A DNA stretch of 64,000 nucleotides from Eucommia ulmoides (GCA_016647705.1 CM028325.1:32034474-32098473); one strand, 5' to 3'. Shown: positions 36,242 through 46,808, numbered from the stretch's first letter. Translations and numbers: made by a program. The notes: generated from the sequence alone by a model not told the origin.

Positions 36242-38360
36242 TGTTGGTTTAGTAGAATACCCAAGAGGGGGGTGAATTGGATAATTAAAAAATATTATCA
36301 GAATATACTTGAATAAATCAAATAATTAATTTTATGTCTAAATTAATTATTATCTTTATATCATAGCGGAATTAAAATTAATCTAAGTGCACACCCAACC
36401 AACAAAAATAAATAAATTAAGAAAGTAACATACTAGAGATTGATACTGATTCACCAAACTACTCTTGGCTAATCTAGTCCCCCAAGCTCCACGGAGGTCG
36501 TACCCACTAAAACCAAGATTCTTTTAAAGGTAGGAACCAAACCCGCACACCAATTTTTTTACAGGTTCAGAATTAACCTTTACAATTTCTTTTTTTCAGG
36601 CTAAAGAATAACCTTTCCTTTTAATAGGCTAAAGAATAACTTAATTCTTTTTAACACAAGGCTCAAGAATCACAACCTCACCAAAACACTCCAAATATCA
36701 TTTTACCTAGTAAAGATTGAACCGTTACAAAATCACTCAAAACAAAAACACAATTCTTATCTAGGAAGAATCACTACCTTAATCTCTTTACATAAAGAGA
36801 CTAAAACCCTACTACCCTTGATTAAATATCCCCAATAATATTTAATCTGTCACAACTCACCAATACAAAAATTGATAAGTAAATCTCACTTGGAGCTTCT
36901 ACCACCCTAGATAAATAAAAACTCAATCAATATCCCAACTAGTGATAGAAATATGTGAGATGCAAAAATCTTATTTTAACAAGATATGGGTAGCAAATTG
37001 GAAAACGTAATCAGATTCAAGAAATTGTTTGAAAAAATATTTTCTTCAAAAAATCAAAAATAATTTCTAAGATCAATTTCCAAAAATAAAATAATAAACA
37101 AGCAATAATCAGTATAGAAAGATCTCACCCGGAATCCACAGTATTAATGATTAGAACAATGTAGCTTCAATTTCGGTATAAATAAAAATTTATCGCAGTT
37201 GATTATCAGAATCACTCTTAGAACAACTCACAATGACTTAAAATGATAATTCTTATAAAAACCTTCTCAAAATGATATAAAGTGATTATCTCTCTTAGAA
37301 TGATTAGTTTTACTTAGAAAATTCCCAGGTCTATATAAAGGTATATGTAAAATGATTATCTCTCAGCCTCCTAACGGTTAATTTACAAGTGTCATACAAT
37401 AAAATACTCTTATAGACCCCTTATAACATAAGGACTTCATTTAGTTTCAATTTTACTTAATAATAACTTTTAAAACTCTCAATTAAATCCCCAAAGTATT
37501 TCTCAATCGATATAAATAAGTGTAGAATCCATTTTAATTACCAAATTGAGAAACATTAATATTTAATGAACCATATTGAAATGATTTAATTAGTATATGA
37601 ACCATATCTTAAATATATAGAATATTCCTTAAATCTCTCTCAAATCCTAACAAAAAACAGCTACTTTTGGTTTTAAAATCGGATCAAACAATATCCTGAA
37701 TTAGCACATTCAGTCGACTGCCTAGTCAACTGCCCAACTCCTCTTGCAGCCAACCATCGCTACAACGATCATAGGTTGACTCGCAGATTCAGAGAGTTTA
37801 TCATGCTTTCACCGGTCGACCGCTTGATCAACTCGCAGATTCAGAGAGTTCGGATGTTTTCATAGGGCGACCGATCGGTCGACACTTCAATTCATGATGT
37901 TTCATCTTCCTTCTCCGGTCGACTGCCTCCTTCCGAATCACTTCTCTGATATCGTTTTTAACCTACTTTCTTTTACGATTTTATCCCTTTATCCTTTTTT
38001 ATATTTAAATAAGCTCCACTAATATTCTTATATTCCATTTTAGTCATTCAAAAATATTTCTTTTTAATTCACATAGGAGAAAATAAATATACTTGAAAAG
38101 AACACACATCAAAGATAAGATTCATTTTGTGTTATGTGTGTGTTCCTAAATAGGATATTAAGAGTTAATATTTACCTGGGTTATTTTTCCTAATTTCTTC
38201 AAACTCTTAATACTTCATCATCATCTTGATATCTTCATTAAGCATCCATTCCATTTGACATCTTCATTACTGGAATTTTAAATTACTGAAACACTTGACC
38301 AAACATTAGTTCCACCAAAATATCAATACTTAATTGTTCATCAAAATCTCATGATCAATA
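36242..38360. mobile_element. 2.1-kb solo LTR inserted in the Tat RNase H, TSD ATCTC
   Basis: ATCTC flanks the insert at 36237-36241 and 38361-38365. The ends are TGTTG... and ...CAATA, a one-base decayed TGTTG/CAACA inverted pair. Removing the insert and one ATCTC rejoins the Tat second RNase H in frame on the minus strand: VDIVKE runs into MMKAFDRC and IPRMENEKADALS. No pol sequence is inside, and long LTRs with such ends occur in copia-type plant elements, so a solo LTR is the simplest reading. Near the left end is a GAGGGGGGTGAATTGG word; around 37710-37930 GTCGAC-rich words recur. Confidence 0.72.
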
Positions 38361-38846
38361 ATCTCCTTTACTATGTCAACGTAGAGACATAGCCTTCCTT
38401 CACTGATCACGTAAGATCCGTTTATTTGGTTGGCCATGAGCTGGGAATCTAATCTGAGCTCCACCTCGTGAGCTCCTAGTTCCTTGGCTGAGGACAGGCC
38501 CAATATTACCGCCTCGTATTTCCTCTCGTTGTTGGATACTCTGAATTCGAGTTGTATAGCTTTCTCGAGTTGATCTCCATCTGGGGTTTCCAAGACTATG
38601 CCAACGCCACATTCTCAAGAGTTTGAAGTATGGTCGTAGTTTCCTAGCTGTTGTTATCTGAGCTAGGGCAAGCTTCTCAAGCTCGATGTAGCGAGTCTCT
38701 ACTGGTGCTAGTGACTTGCTTACGTAGAACACTGACCTTTTCCCTCCCACCCATTCTTTTACCAGAGTTGCGCTGATCACAATAGTGGTGATTACTAGGT
38801 ATAGGAATAATTCATTCTCGGGGTCAACCTTAACTAAGGTTTCCAC
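38361..38846 (-). pseudogene. Tat RNase H and second (archaeal-type) RNase H, fused by deletion
   Basis: The minus strand reads the first RNase H (RSVFYVSKSLAPVETRYIELE, then ARKLRPYFKLL). It switches directly into the second one (ECGVGIVLETPDGD, SNNERKYEAVILGL, LRLDSQLMANQINGSY) with a frame change near 38600. The usual stretch between them, including the start of the second domain, is missing, so there is an internal deletion as well as a frameshift. The second domain is split by the solo LTR and continues at 36170-36236. Two RNase H domains are diagnostic for Tat. Confidence 0.85.
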
Positions 38847-38889
38847 AGAGACTAGGTAATCTTTGATGGATTGTAAAGCACACTCACTA

Positions 38890-39520
38890 TCTTCGTCTTA
38901 ACTGAAATGTTTGCCCCCTCTCAAGATTTTGAAAAAATGAGCGCATCTGTCTGTAAATTTAGAGATGAACCTGTTTAGTGCCCCTAATCTCTTAGTCAAC
39001 ACTTGGACTTTGTGTATCATTGTGGGATATTTCGTTCTTCTGATAGCTTCTATCTGTCCTACATCAACTGTAATGCCTGCCTTGTTCACCACAAAGCCTA
39101 GGAATTTACCCAACTTTACCTCGAAGGCATATTTCTTGGGGTTTAGCTTTATGTTGTACCTCTATAGTATTACTAATGCTTCTTCTAGATACTTCAAATG
39201 ATCTCCTCTATTAGAGCTTTAACTAACATATCGTCCATATATACCTCCATAGTTGTTCCAATACTTTCTTGGAACATATGGTTCACAAGACGTTAGTATG
39301 TTGCCTCAACGTTTCTCAAACTGAAAGGGCATAACTTTGTAACAAAACGTACCTCTAAGGGTAATGAAAGTAGTTGCTTCTTTATCTGAATAGTTCATCC
39401 GTATCTAGTTGTATCCTACATAGGCATCCATCATTGAAAACAACTTGTGCCTAATAGTTGTGTCCACCATTTGATCAATTCTAGGCATTGGGGAGCAGTC
39501 TTTTTGGCATGCCTGATTCA
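38890..39520 (-). pseudogene. Tat reverse transcriptase remnant
   Basis: In broken minus-strand frames: PRIDQMVDTT, then LFSMMDAYVGYNQI, then a decayed VMPF region, then LNPKKYAFEV, and GKFLGFVVNKAGI with KYPTMIHKVQVLTKRLGALNRFI (38898-39113). This is the Ty3/gypsy RT in correct order, with stops, a damaged catalytic box and a poly-T insertion near 39560-39583. Confidence 0.85.
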
Positions 39521-39599
39521 GAATAGTGAAATCTATGCACATCCACCATTTTTCGTGTCTTTTTTTTTTTTTTTTTTTTTTTTTAATATCAACACTAGG

Positions 39600-40600
39600 T
39601 TTACCAGTTACTTTGGATAGACCACCTCCGCCCTATCCTGAGTAGTCGTTGCACTTTCGACTCTATTGTTTCTTTTTTCTTCGAATTGGACATTTTTCTC
39701 TTCTGTTTTACTGGGGGGAAGGACTCTGAGGTATTGAGTTGGTGAACCATCACCTCAGGATTGATCCCCTTCATGTCTTCGGGTGCCTAAGCAAATACAC
39801 CCAAATTCTTCTCCAGCAGTTGGATGAGTTTTTCTTCCACAATCTAACACAGCAATATGCCAATTAACAGCTTCTTGGTCCCCTGATCAAAAGTCATCTC
39901 CTTAACCCGTTCAACGGGCCATAGGACCCCAGAATGCTTCCTAAAATCATCTATCTCCTGCGCTGAGGTACTGGGCTGAACTGTACTGAAGGTTTGAGAT
40001 TCATTACGTCCCTACTTCTAGGCAATGCTGGCAATTCAGGTACCAATGGTCCTTCGTTTCTGAGTTGGATTGTCGGTATGAGAGTTATACTATTGCGGGG
40101 CTGGGCTGTTGATCTGATCTCTAGCGCTTTCCCACTGTTGAGTTGGGTTGTCAATCTGATGCCAAATGTTTCCCGGCTGCTAAGCTAGTCTATTGATCCG
40201 ATGCCACACATTTTCCTGCTATTGTACTGGGCCGTTGATCTGATGCCCAAAGTTTTCCTGCTGTTGAGCCCCCGTTGATCTGATGCCCAACGTTTTCCCG
40301 TTGTGGAGCTGGGTTGTTGATCCCAACCTTGATGGGTCTTTGTTCCTATTGTTGCTGGATAATCCTCTTCTTATTCATCGCCAAACACTACTCGGGTGCG
40401 GCCTGGTCCCCACGAATGGTGATCACCTCACCGTCCTTCAAATACTTAATACACTTATGACATGTTGAAGCTACGATGCCCATTGCACGTAGCCAAGGGC
40501 GCCCCATAATAGCGTATATGGGGTCGCTAAGCCAATTACACTAAATTCCATGGCTTTAGTCGATCCATCCCCACATCTATTGGTTACAACAGGTAAAACG
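39600..40600 (-). other. Tat protease-RT spacer with short repeats
   Basis: By position this lies between protease and RT. Near 40100-40330 a ~60-bp unit around GTTGATCTGATGCCCAA recurs four or five times with decay. Read on the minus strand it would give Gln/Asn-rich linkers. No domain is seen, and the short ORFs on both strands are unsupported. Confidence 0.45.
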
Positions 40601-40601
40601 G

Positions 40602-40871
40602 TTATTCCCACTGGAGAGCTTCGATTTCTGTTAAAACCCACCACCAACGTTTGGGTTGGTACAATATCGGAGTTGGGATGCCCATTTGGCTGAGTGTTTC
40701 GGTGAACATAACATTGACTGAACGGCCTGTATCAACCAATATTTTCCTGACTTCAAAGTTGGAAATCCAAAGTCTTATAACTAGCACGTCCACATGGGTG
40801 TAGGGCACACTTGCACCATCCTTGTCATTGAACGTTATCGCTGGTTTTGCTTCGCTTGTTGATGCCCTCAC
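40602..40871 (-). pseudogene. Tat aspartic protease fragment
   Basis: The minus strand reads AITFNDKDGASVPYTHVDVLVI and then KILVDTGRSVNVMF. The D-T-G active site is present in the wording typical of Tat proteases (family form LVD.GSSAD). It is open for 89 codons. The upstream gag is nearly absent, because the 5' LTR starts only ~330 bp away. Confidence 0.8.
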
Positions 40872-40940
40872 ATTGCCGCTGTCAGGCTTTTGATAGGCCC
40901 TTTTCTTCTGCTCTCGACTTGTTTCTCTAATTTTTTTTTT

Positions 40941-40963
40941 TGGGGAGGGGGGGGGGGGGGGGG
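40941..40963. repeat. Poly-G tract
   Basis: A G-only run interrupted by a single A inside the remnant of gag. It can form a G-quadruplex and is a likely slippage or assembly-error site. Confidence 0.85.
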
Positions 40964-41180
40964 AGGGGTTGAACCGCCCTCATTCTAGAGTTATCTTTAT
41001 GGATTCCACTAGGGCTGTTGCCCTCCATGCCAACATGACCACCCGTATGGGCTGTGCTTGGTGACCCTCTGCGTGTTCCTCCGTCCATGGAGAATGAGAT
41101 CTCCATCTTCTAGTTCGGATCTGCTGCTTGGAACTGCAATGGTCTCATCTCATCGGCAAACTTCTTTTTATTTAGTTTCA

Positions 41181-41199
41181 CACAAATGACGCCAAATGA
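41181..41199 (-). promoter_or_regulatory. Tat primer binding site (putative)
   Basis: Next to the 5' LTR the sense strand reads TTTGGCGTCATTTGTG, which resembles the TTTGGCGCCGT-type primer sites of Tat/Ogre elements with a few changes. Confidence 0.55.
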
Positions 41200-41832
41200 T
41201 ATTGCCAAAATTTACCCGGTATGTGAACCAACGCCACACGTACTGGAAAACTCAACAACACACTACCCACTTAGATTAAATTCCTCTAAGAAGGGTAAAA
41301 TACAATAGGTTACAAAGAATGGTTTACAACTGTATGTATAGAATAGAGAATATAACAGTATACAAAGAGTAAAGAATTGAGAGAGAGGGTGTCCCCCGTG
41401 TGATGCCTATCTTCCTCATATATATCTTTAGCTGATTGTCTTTAGAGTTGTTATTGCCACGACCTTCTCCACCTTCTATACTTAGCCACCGTGACCGTTG
41501 ATCGCGCGCCCATTTAGGGGTGGTGCGCTAATCACGTCCGTGCATGGGCGGAGGGATTGATGAGATTTATTACTGTTAATTTACCCTACCTGGGTTTAAT
41601 CCCTAGGCCCCCGTTAAGAGCTTTATTCTGCGTTGGGCTGGTCCATCTGCGTAGTAAGACCTTATTAGCAGACGAGGTACTTCCCTCCTTGAGTCATCGG
41701 ATTTGGCGGCCCACAATCAATTGTTGGCCTGCAGTCCTGTTCTAATGCCTCGGGTTGGGCCCCATCCAATGACCCAACCTACCGTCTTGAGTCCGGCTCC
41801 ATTACCCACACATGGGAAATATTTCCACATCA
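41200..41832 (-). repeat. Tat element 5' LTR
   Basis: A 633-bp LTR, exactly the same length as 21895-22527 and alignable throughout (TATTGCCAAAATTTACCC at one end, TTTCCACATCA at the other). About 14 of the first 97 positions differ, which makes this pair clearly older than those of the two chromoviruses. Confidence 0.9.
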
Positions 41833-42536
41833 AAACCAAATTCTAATACTTACCTATATATAAATACCTTTCTACATATTTGTATAATGTACGACTCACA
41901 TATTTTAGTATATCGGTCAATATTTTCTCTTAGTATTCCGCAATTATTTGGGAAAACGTTATTTTTGGGTCAAAAAAACAGGGATAAAAGGAGAGAAATA
42001 TTATTTTATTTTGGTCGAAGTTAATGAAGAAAAGTCTCCACCATAATGGAAGTCACCATCTTCTCAATGTTACAGCCGAAACATAGATAAAATCAACCAC
42101 CCTATTTAGAAACTGCTGTACCAATAAATACTTTTAACTTTTACAAGTAACTATTTTTTAGAAACTGCTGTACCAATAATTACTTTAACTTTTACAAGTA
42201 ATTAATTTTTACCATTGTTTGGACTCTCAAAATTATGATTAAAAATCTCCTAATTTATGATTAAAATTCCTTCTCCTATATATATATATATATATATAGA
42301 CAGAATTGTGGTTAGAACATTAATGATAGTGGTGGAGTCAAAGTAATAGACTAATTAAGAAAATCATCCACCAACAAATCACAAGACAACCTAACTTCAA
42401 GTTCATGCATTATATGGTTCTTATCCACTGTTCAATTACATCTTCTTATAATTTTTAAGCTATTAGAAATTTAAATGCTTAAAACAGTAGGTGTAAAAAT
42501 TATATTTTTTAAAATAAGGATGTTAATAATTTAAAA

Positions 42537-42627
<91 letters not shown>

Positions 42628-42960
42628 GGATATTCTTGTCTTTTAAAAAAAAAAATGGGGATGATCGTTATTTTTCAAATGACATAAGAGATGTGTAAAT
42701 TTAGACAAAATGACATGAGAGACAAGTAGTATAAATCTTTGTATCATTACTGGTTTTTTTATTTTTTTTATACAGTAAGATGTGTCCGAGTTATTTACGC
42801 GCACTTCGGCTAACTACTTTTTTGGACGATTTAAGGATGCATTCTCCTACATAGATCTAGGTTTAAACTAGAAAAAATTTAAGAGTTTTAAGAAATAATT
42901 ATTTAAAAATAATAATAAGGGTCTAATTGCAAGATTAATTATTAGGGGGCGTTACAACAT
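41833..42960. other. Intergenic DNA upstream of the KCS gene
   Basis: There is no gene. A 52-bp unit beginning TTTAGAAACTGCTGTACC is tandemly duplicated at about 42105-42208. A pure (TA)n tract of about 84 bp lies at 42541-42624 and a shorter one near 42278-42298. The long TA tract is about 520 bp upstream of the KCS start codon. Confidence 0.7.
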
Positions 42961-42965
42961 AAAAC

Positions 42966-43148
42966 AATTGGTCCAGCTAAGAGACGGTTGTGTGACGTGG
43001 AGTTTGATCATTAAATCCTCTCATCTGCCTCCATTCAATTCAATTTCATTTTCCTGCCTTTAAATTCCCTCCTCACCCTCCCTCCTCTCCCTACACCCCT
43101 CCCTCTCTCTCTAAAACACACTCCTCTTTCTCTCTCTACAAAAAAAAA
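42966..43148 (+). promoter_or_regulatory. KCS promoter-proximal region and leader
   Basis: It contains an inverted CCAAT box (ATTGG, 42968-42972) and an ACGT-core motif TGACGTGG (42993-43000; CCACGTCA on the other strand, G-box/ABRE-like). A CT-rich leader ends in an A9 run directly before the ATG at 43149. A clear TATA box is not seen; ATTAAATCC near 43011 is the nearest AT-rich word. Roles are inferred from motif classes only. Confidence 0.45.
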
Positions 43149-44639
43149 ATGCCGCAAATACTGCCGGATTTCTCTAGCTCCGTCAAGCTCAAGTATGTGA
43201 AGCTCGGCTACCAATACCTCGTCAACCACATTCTCACCTTCGTCCTCGTCCCAATCATGGCCGCCGTTTTGCTGGAAGTACTACGTTTGGGTCCCGAAGA
43301 AATCCTTAAACTCTTCGAATCCATGCGTTTCGATTTGGTCCAGGTCTTATGTTCTTCCTTCCTCGTCGTCTTCATCGGAACCTTCTACTTCATGTCGAAG
43401 CCACGCTCCATTTATCTGGTCGACTACGCCTGCTACAAGCCGCCGGTGACGTGCCGCGTCCCTTTCTCAACGTTCATGGAACATTCCAGACTCATCCTCA
43501 AGGATAATCCCAAGAGCGTGGACTTCCAGATGAGGATTCTAGAAAGATCTGGGCTGGGTGAAGAGACGTGTTTGCCGCCGGCGATTCATTATATTCCTCC
43601 CACGCCTACCATGGAGGCAGCCCGCGGAGAGGCGGAGACGGTGATTTTCTCGGCGATCAATGCGGTTCTAGAGAAGACGGGGATCAAGCCGAGGGATGTG
43701 GATATTTTGATCGTGAATTGTAGTTTGTTTTCGCCTACGCCGTCGCTGTCGGCGATGGTGGTGAATAAGTACAAGATGAGAAGTAATATCCGGAGTTTTA
43801 ATCTCTCCGGCATGGGGTGTAGCGCCGGTTTGATTTCCATCGATTTGGCGAGGGATCTTCTTCAGGTTCATCCGAATTCGTATGCTCTGGTGGTGAGTAC
43901 GGAGATTATAACGCCGAATTATTATCAGGGGAACGAGAGGGCGATGTTGCTGCCGAATTGTTTGTTCCGGATGGGCGGCGCCGCCATTCTGCTTTCAAAT
44001 AAGCGGCGGGAGCGGCGGAGATCCAAATACCGGCTCGTTCACGTTGTCCGTACACACAAGGGCGGCGACGACAAAGCTTACCGGTGCGTCTACGAGCAGG
44101 AGGACGCACAGGGGAAGGTCGGGATTAACCTTTCCAAAGACCTCATGGTGATCGCCGGCGAGGCCCTGAAGTCGAACATCACCACGATTGGTCCACTCGT
44201 TCTCCCGGCGTCCGAGCAGCTACTCTTTCTGTTCACACTCATTGGCCGGAAAATTTTCAACCCTAAATGGAAGCCATACATCCCGGACTTCAAACAGGCG
44301 TTCGAGCACTTCTGTATCCACGCCGGCGGGAGGGCGGTGATCGACGAACTTCAGAAGAACCTCCAGTTGTCGGCGGAGCACGTGGAGGCGTCGAGGATGA
44401 CGCTTCACCGGTTCGGAAACACGTCGTCTTCGTCGCTGTGGTACGAACTGAGCTACATCGAGGGGAAAGGGAGGATGAAGAAGGGTGATAGGATATGGCA
44501 GATAGCTTTCGGGAGTGGGTTCAAGTGCAACAGCGCCGTCTGGAAGTGTAACCGGACGGTGAAGGCGCCGACGGAGGGGCCGTGGCAAGACTGCATCGAC
44601 CGGTACCCGGTGCACATCCCGGAGATTGTGAAGCTCTAA
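43149..44639 (+). CDS. KCS6: 3-ketoacyl-CoA synthase, CER6/KCS6 type
   Basis: The enzyme condenses malonyl-CoA with a long-chain acyl-CoA, the first and chain-length-setting step of very-long-chain fatty acid elongation in the ER; CER6-type enzymes feed cuticular wax. The 496-residue ORF starts MPQILPDFSSSVKLKYVKLG, very close to known CER6 starts. It has two N-terminal hydrophobic segments (about 24-44 and 63-83), the FAE1/CUT1-type condensing domain from about 85, and an ACP-synthase-III-like C-terminus. The catalytic triad is complete: Cys224 (in GMGCSAGL), His391 (in CIHAGGRAV) and Asn424 (in RFGNTSSSS). Length and ends are normal, so it looks functional. Codons are GC-richer than the surroundings. 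The coding region is uninterrupted here and an A-rich tract follows, so a retrocopy is possible. The symbol could equally be the close paralogue KCS5/CER60. Confidence 0.95.
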   Translation: MPQILPDFSSSVKLKYVKLGYQYLVNHILTFVLVPIMAAVLLEVLRLGPEEILKLFESMRFDLVQVLCSSFLVVFIGTFYFMSKPRSIYLVDYACYKPPVTCRVPFSTFMEHSRLILKDNPKSVDFQMRILERSGLGEETCLPPAIHYIPPTPTMEAARGEAETVIFSAINAVLEKTGIKPRDVDILIVNCSLFSPTPSLSAMVVNKYKMRSNIRSFNLSGMGCSAGLISIDLARDLLQVHPNSYALVVSTEIITPNYYQGNERAMLLPNCLFRMGGAAILLSNKRRERRRSKYRLVHVVRTHKGGDDKAYRCVYEQEDAQGKVGINLSKDLMVIAGEALKSNITTIGPLVLPASEQLLFLFTLIGRKIFNPKWKPYIPDFKQAFEHFCIHAGGRAVIDELQKNLQLSAEHVEASRMTLHRFGNTSSSSLWYELSYIEGKGRMKKGDRIWQIAFGSGFKCNSAVWKCNRTVKAPTEGPWQDCIDRYPVHIPEIVKL

Positions 44640-45020
44640 ATAATTTACTGTTGGTTGGTGGAATCTCAGTGTGGATTAATCATATTAAACAACGAAAATA
44701 TGATTTACTTTGAAGGGCAAAAAAAAAAAAAAAGAAAAAAAAAAAAAAAAAAAAACGTGTTATTTTAAAAAATAAAGATGGTGTTTGGACAAAAGTAGTT
44801 TGTATAGATATAAGTCTTTCTCCTCATAGAGCCACCGCATGAAATGAAATTGTATGCTTTTGTTATGTTTTCCAAGAAATTAGTCCCGCGCTAAGTGGAA
44901 GTTTTATATTAATTTTTACGTGTATTTTATTTAATTGTGTAAACTTAAATTTATATTTTATGTCTTTGACAAAATGTTTTGTATTAGTTAGTAATTTTTT
45001 TATATATTATTTATCAAGAT
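44640..45020. other. KCS 3' flank, AT-rich
   Basis: It holds the likely 3' UTR of KCS and AT-rich spacer up to the start of the GC-richer retroelement leader. No other feature is seen. Confidence 0.5.
44719..44755 (+). repeat. A-rich tract downstream of KCS
   Basis: A15-G-A21 begins 79 bp after the stop codon. It could be a decayed poly-A tail of a retrocopy or a simple repeat in the 3' UTR. AATAATTTAC and AATAAAG words lie on either side. Confidence 0.8.
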
Positions 45021-45430
45021 CTCTGCTGCTTCGCCGTCACAAGGCTTCCTCGGCATCTTCCTCTGGTCACAGCGCCGGACAGAGGTGAATCGAAGGAGAG
45101 TGTATGCGATTTGACAGTTCGGCTCTGTTTCGTGACTCCATTTGCAATATGCTGCTCCGTTGTCGCAAGGCTTCCTCACCATCCTCCCTTCTGTAGAAAC
45201 TTCCTCTGTTCACAACCGCCATCTGCGTCGAGCGGAGATGAATCGAGGGGGAGTGGCGATTTGAGCTCTGTTTTACGATCCTTTAGCGATGGTGCCTCGA
45301 TTGTTGCGTTGGATGCTTTGGTAAGGGTATTGTTTTTTTTTTTTTTTTTGCTAGGATTTTTATGCGTTTATGGGGTTTGCTAACATGGGTTCTCGGGTGT
45401 GAGCTCGAGTAATTCCGGAGACGGTTTGTC
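45021..45430 (+). other. Leader of the DUF4283 retroelement with a duplicated block
   Basis: A block beginning GCTGCTTCGCCGTCACAAGG (about 45026-45115) recurs diverged at about 45151-45260 (GCTGCTCCGTTGTCGCAAGG), both ending in GTGGCGATTTGA-like words. A T18 run lies at about 45331-45348. It precedes the ATG at 45431 and is probably its 5' untranslated region. Confidence 0.5.
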
Positions 45431-45784
45431 ATGGCGCCGCCAGGCCATCTGCTTGTCGATTCAGTGCCTCTGGCCTCCAAGTCACATCTTTCATTTGCCC
45501 AAAAATGCTTCACATCCCTCATCTCTTTGGATGTGAATCCAATTGTTGAGATGAAACCTCTTGCAACTCATAAGGGTGAACCAACAGTTTTCTTCTCCGA
45601 TCAAGATATTCAGGGTTTGGCTAAACCGTTTCGTTGCACTTTGGTGGGTAAGTTCTCTCATGGAAAACCGCCATCTTTAGATTTGGAAAATTCTTTATGA
45701 AATTGAGTCTAATTGGGGAATTTAAGATTGGTTTTCTTGATCATAAACATGTTCTCATCTGGTTAACTAAAGAGGAGGATTTTC
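45431..45784 (+). pseudogene. DUF4283 protein, N-terminal part (split by chromovirus B)
   Basis: The ORF starts MAPPGHLLVDS and carries the DUF4283 signature: KGEPTVFFSDQDIQGLAKPF, then LVGKFSHGKPP. A one-base frame change near 45685-45690 creates an early stop. In the next frame the domain continues (FFMKLSLIGEFKIGFLDHKH, then IWLTKEEDF). At GAT TTT C the chromovirus begins; the frame resumes at 54865. DUF4283 plus a zinc knuckle is the usual make-up of plant LINE-type ORF1 and related retro-ORF proteins, presumed RNA-binding. Confidence 0.82.
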
Positions 45785-46121
45785 TGTAAGACCTCAATTG
45801 TAGCATGTGCGTCATTTCAGTGGTATTTTAGAATAATTGTGAAAATTCGGGGTGAAATTAGGACAATTAAAAATTCAAATAAAAAGTCTAGGGGTCAAAT
45901 TGAAAATATAGAAACAGTAAATCCCAATTTAGAAAGGTAAATTGACATTTAACTTAAAATTAAAACTTTTAGGGGTGCAATTGCAATTTAAGAAAAAATC
46001 TTAAAAGTGGACCTAAACTAAAATGAAGATTTTAAGAAGTTAAGGGGAGAAAAAGGGTAATTTCACAAATATATATATATAAGTGATCGGGAGTCATCGG
46101 CCGGAGCAGTGCATGAACAGT

Positions 46122-46174
46122 GACGTGGCAGGAGGAGGTTACCGCTTAATCCACTAGCCACATGCATATAAATA
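46122..46174 (+). promoter_or_regulatory. LTR core promoter: GACGTGGC plus TATA box
   Basis: GACGTGGC lies 37-44 bp upstream of TATAAATA. The same spacing of an ACGT-core motif and a TATA box is seen in both LTRs of chromovirus A and, with a weaker TATA, in the solo LTR at 58003-60634. In the 3' LTR of B the motif is changed to GACGCTGC. ACGT-core motifs of this type bind plant bZIP factors, so stress-linked transcription is a reasonable inference. Confidence 0.6.
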
Positions 46175-46769
46175 CAGACTTATGCATGTAATGATCACGA
46201 AGAAACAATTCTCGAAACAGGAACCGCAAATCGGAGAAGGAAAAGAGAGAAAGCGAAGAGAGAGAGAGAGGTCTGCCAGTAGTGGGGTGCAGTCTGGCGT
46301 GGGTGGTGGCGGTTCGTTCGGTCTGTTTTGTGTGTGTTTGTGTGCGTTGGGTGTTCAATTGTGCGAATGTGGGTTGCGTTACTGTTCATCGACAGTTGGG
46401 GGGTGCTCTGCTCGGTTACAATTTTCGGTATGGGTCATCGGAGGGGATGGTGGTCGGGTGGTGTGGCGCTGCCGTGGGCATGTGTTGTGTGTGGGCTGTG
46501 TGGGTTGCTGCTCGTCGTCCGATGCCGGCGCAAGTATGGGTTTGTGTTGCCGGCAGTTTCAGAGCAGGCGTGTGGCTGGTTTTCTCATCCAAAGTGAGTG
46601 TTGCCGGGTGTACCTGTGTGTACGGGTGTTGTTCAGCCGGTAGTGTTGCCGTGCGGCGAAGTGTGTGTGTGTGTATAAGACCGTCGGAGTTGGGGAGAGA
46701 AGAAGAGAAATGTCGGCCGGGAATGCAAACCGGAAAACAGAAATGGGGAAGAAAGAGAAAAGAAAGGGA

Positions 46770-46808
<39 letters not shown>

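Larger units (their letters stand above)
21895..41832 (-). mobile_element. Tat-lineage Ty3/gypsy retrotransposon, nested
   Basis: Two 633-bp LTRs (21895-22527 and 41200-41832) bound a minus-strand element. Order in its own direction: LTR, primer site, protease, RT, RNase H, second RNase H, integrase, 91-bp tandem repeat, antisense ORF, LTR. Two RNase H domains, long non-coding 3' space and an extra ORF are known traits of the Tat (Retand/Ogre-like) lineage. A chromovirus (23717-33142) and a 2.1-kb solo LTR (36242-38360) interrupt it; without them it is about 8.4 kb. Only ~330 bp lies between the 5' LTR and protease, so gag is largely deleted. The LTRs differ at about one base in seven over their first ~100 bp, so it is old. 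I found no clean target-site duplication. Confidence 0.85.

Noticed and set aside
43906..44615. Antisense ORFs across the KCS gene
   Set aside because: Shadows of the GC-rich sense coding sequence with Arg/Pro-rich composition.
44719..44755. A-rich tract as proof that KCS is a retrocopy
   Set aside because: On its own it is only a simple repeat; no target duplication was found, so it is kept as a question.
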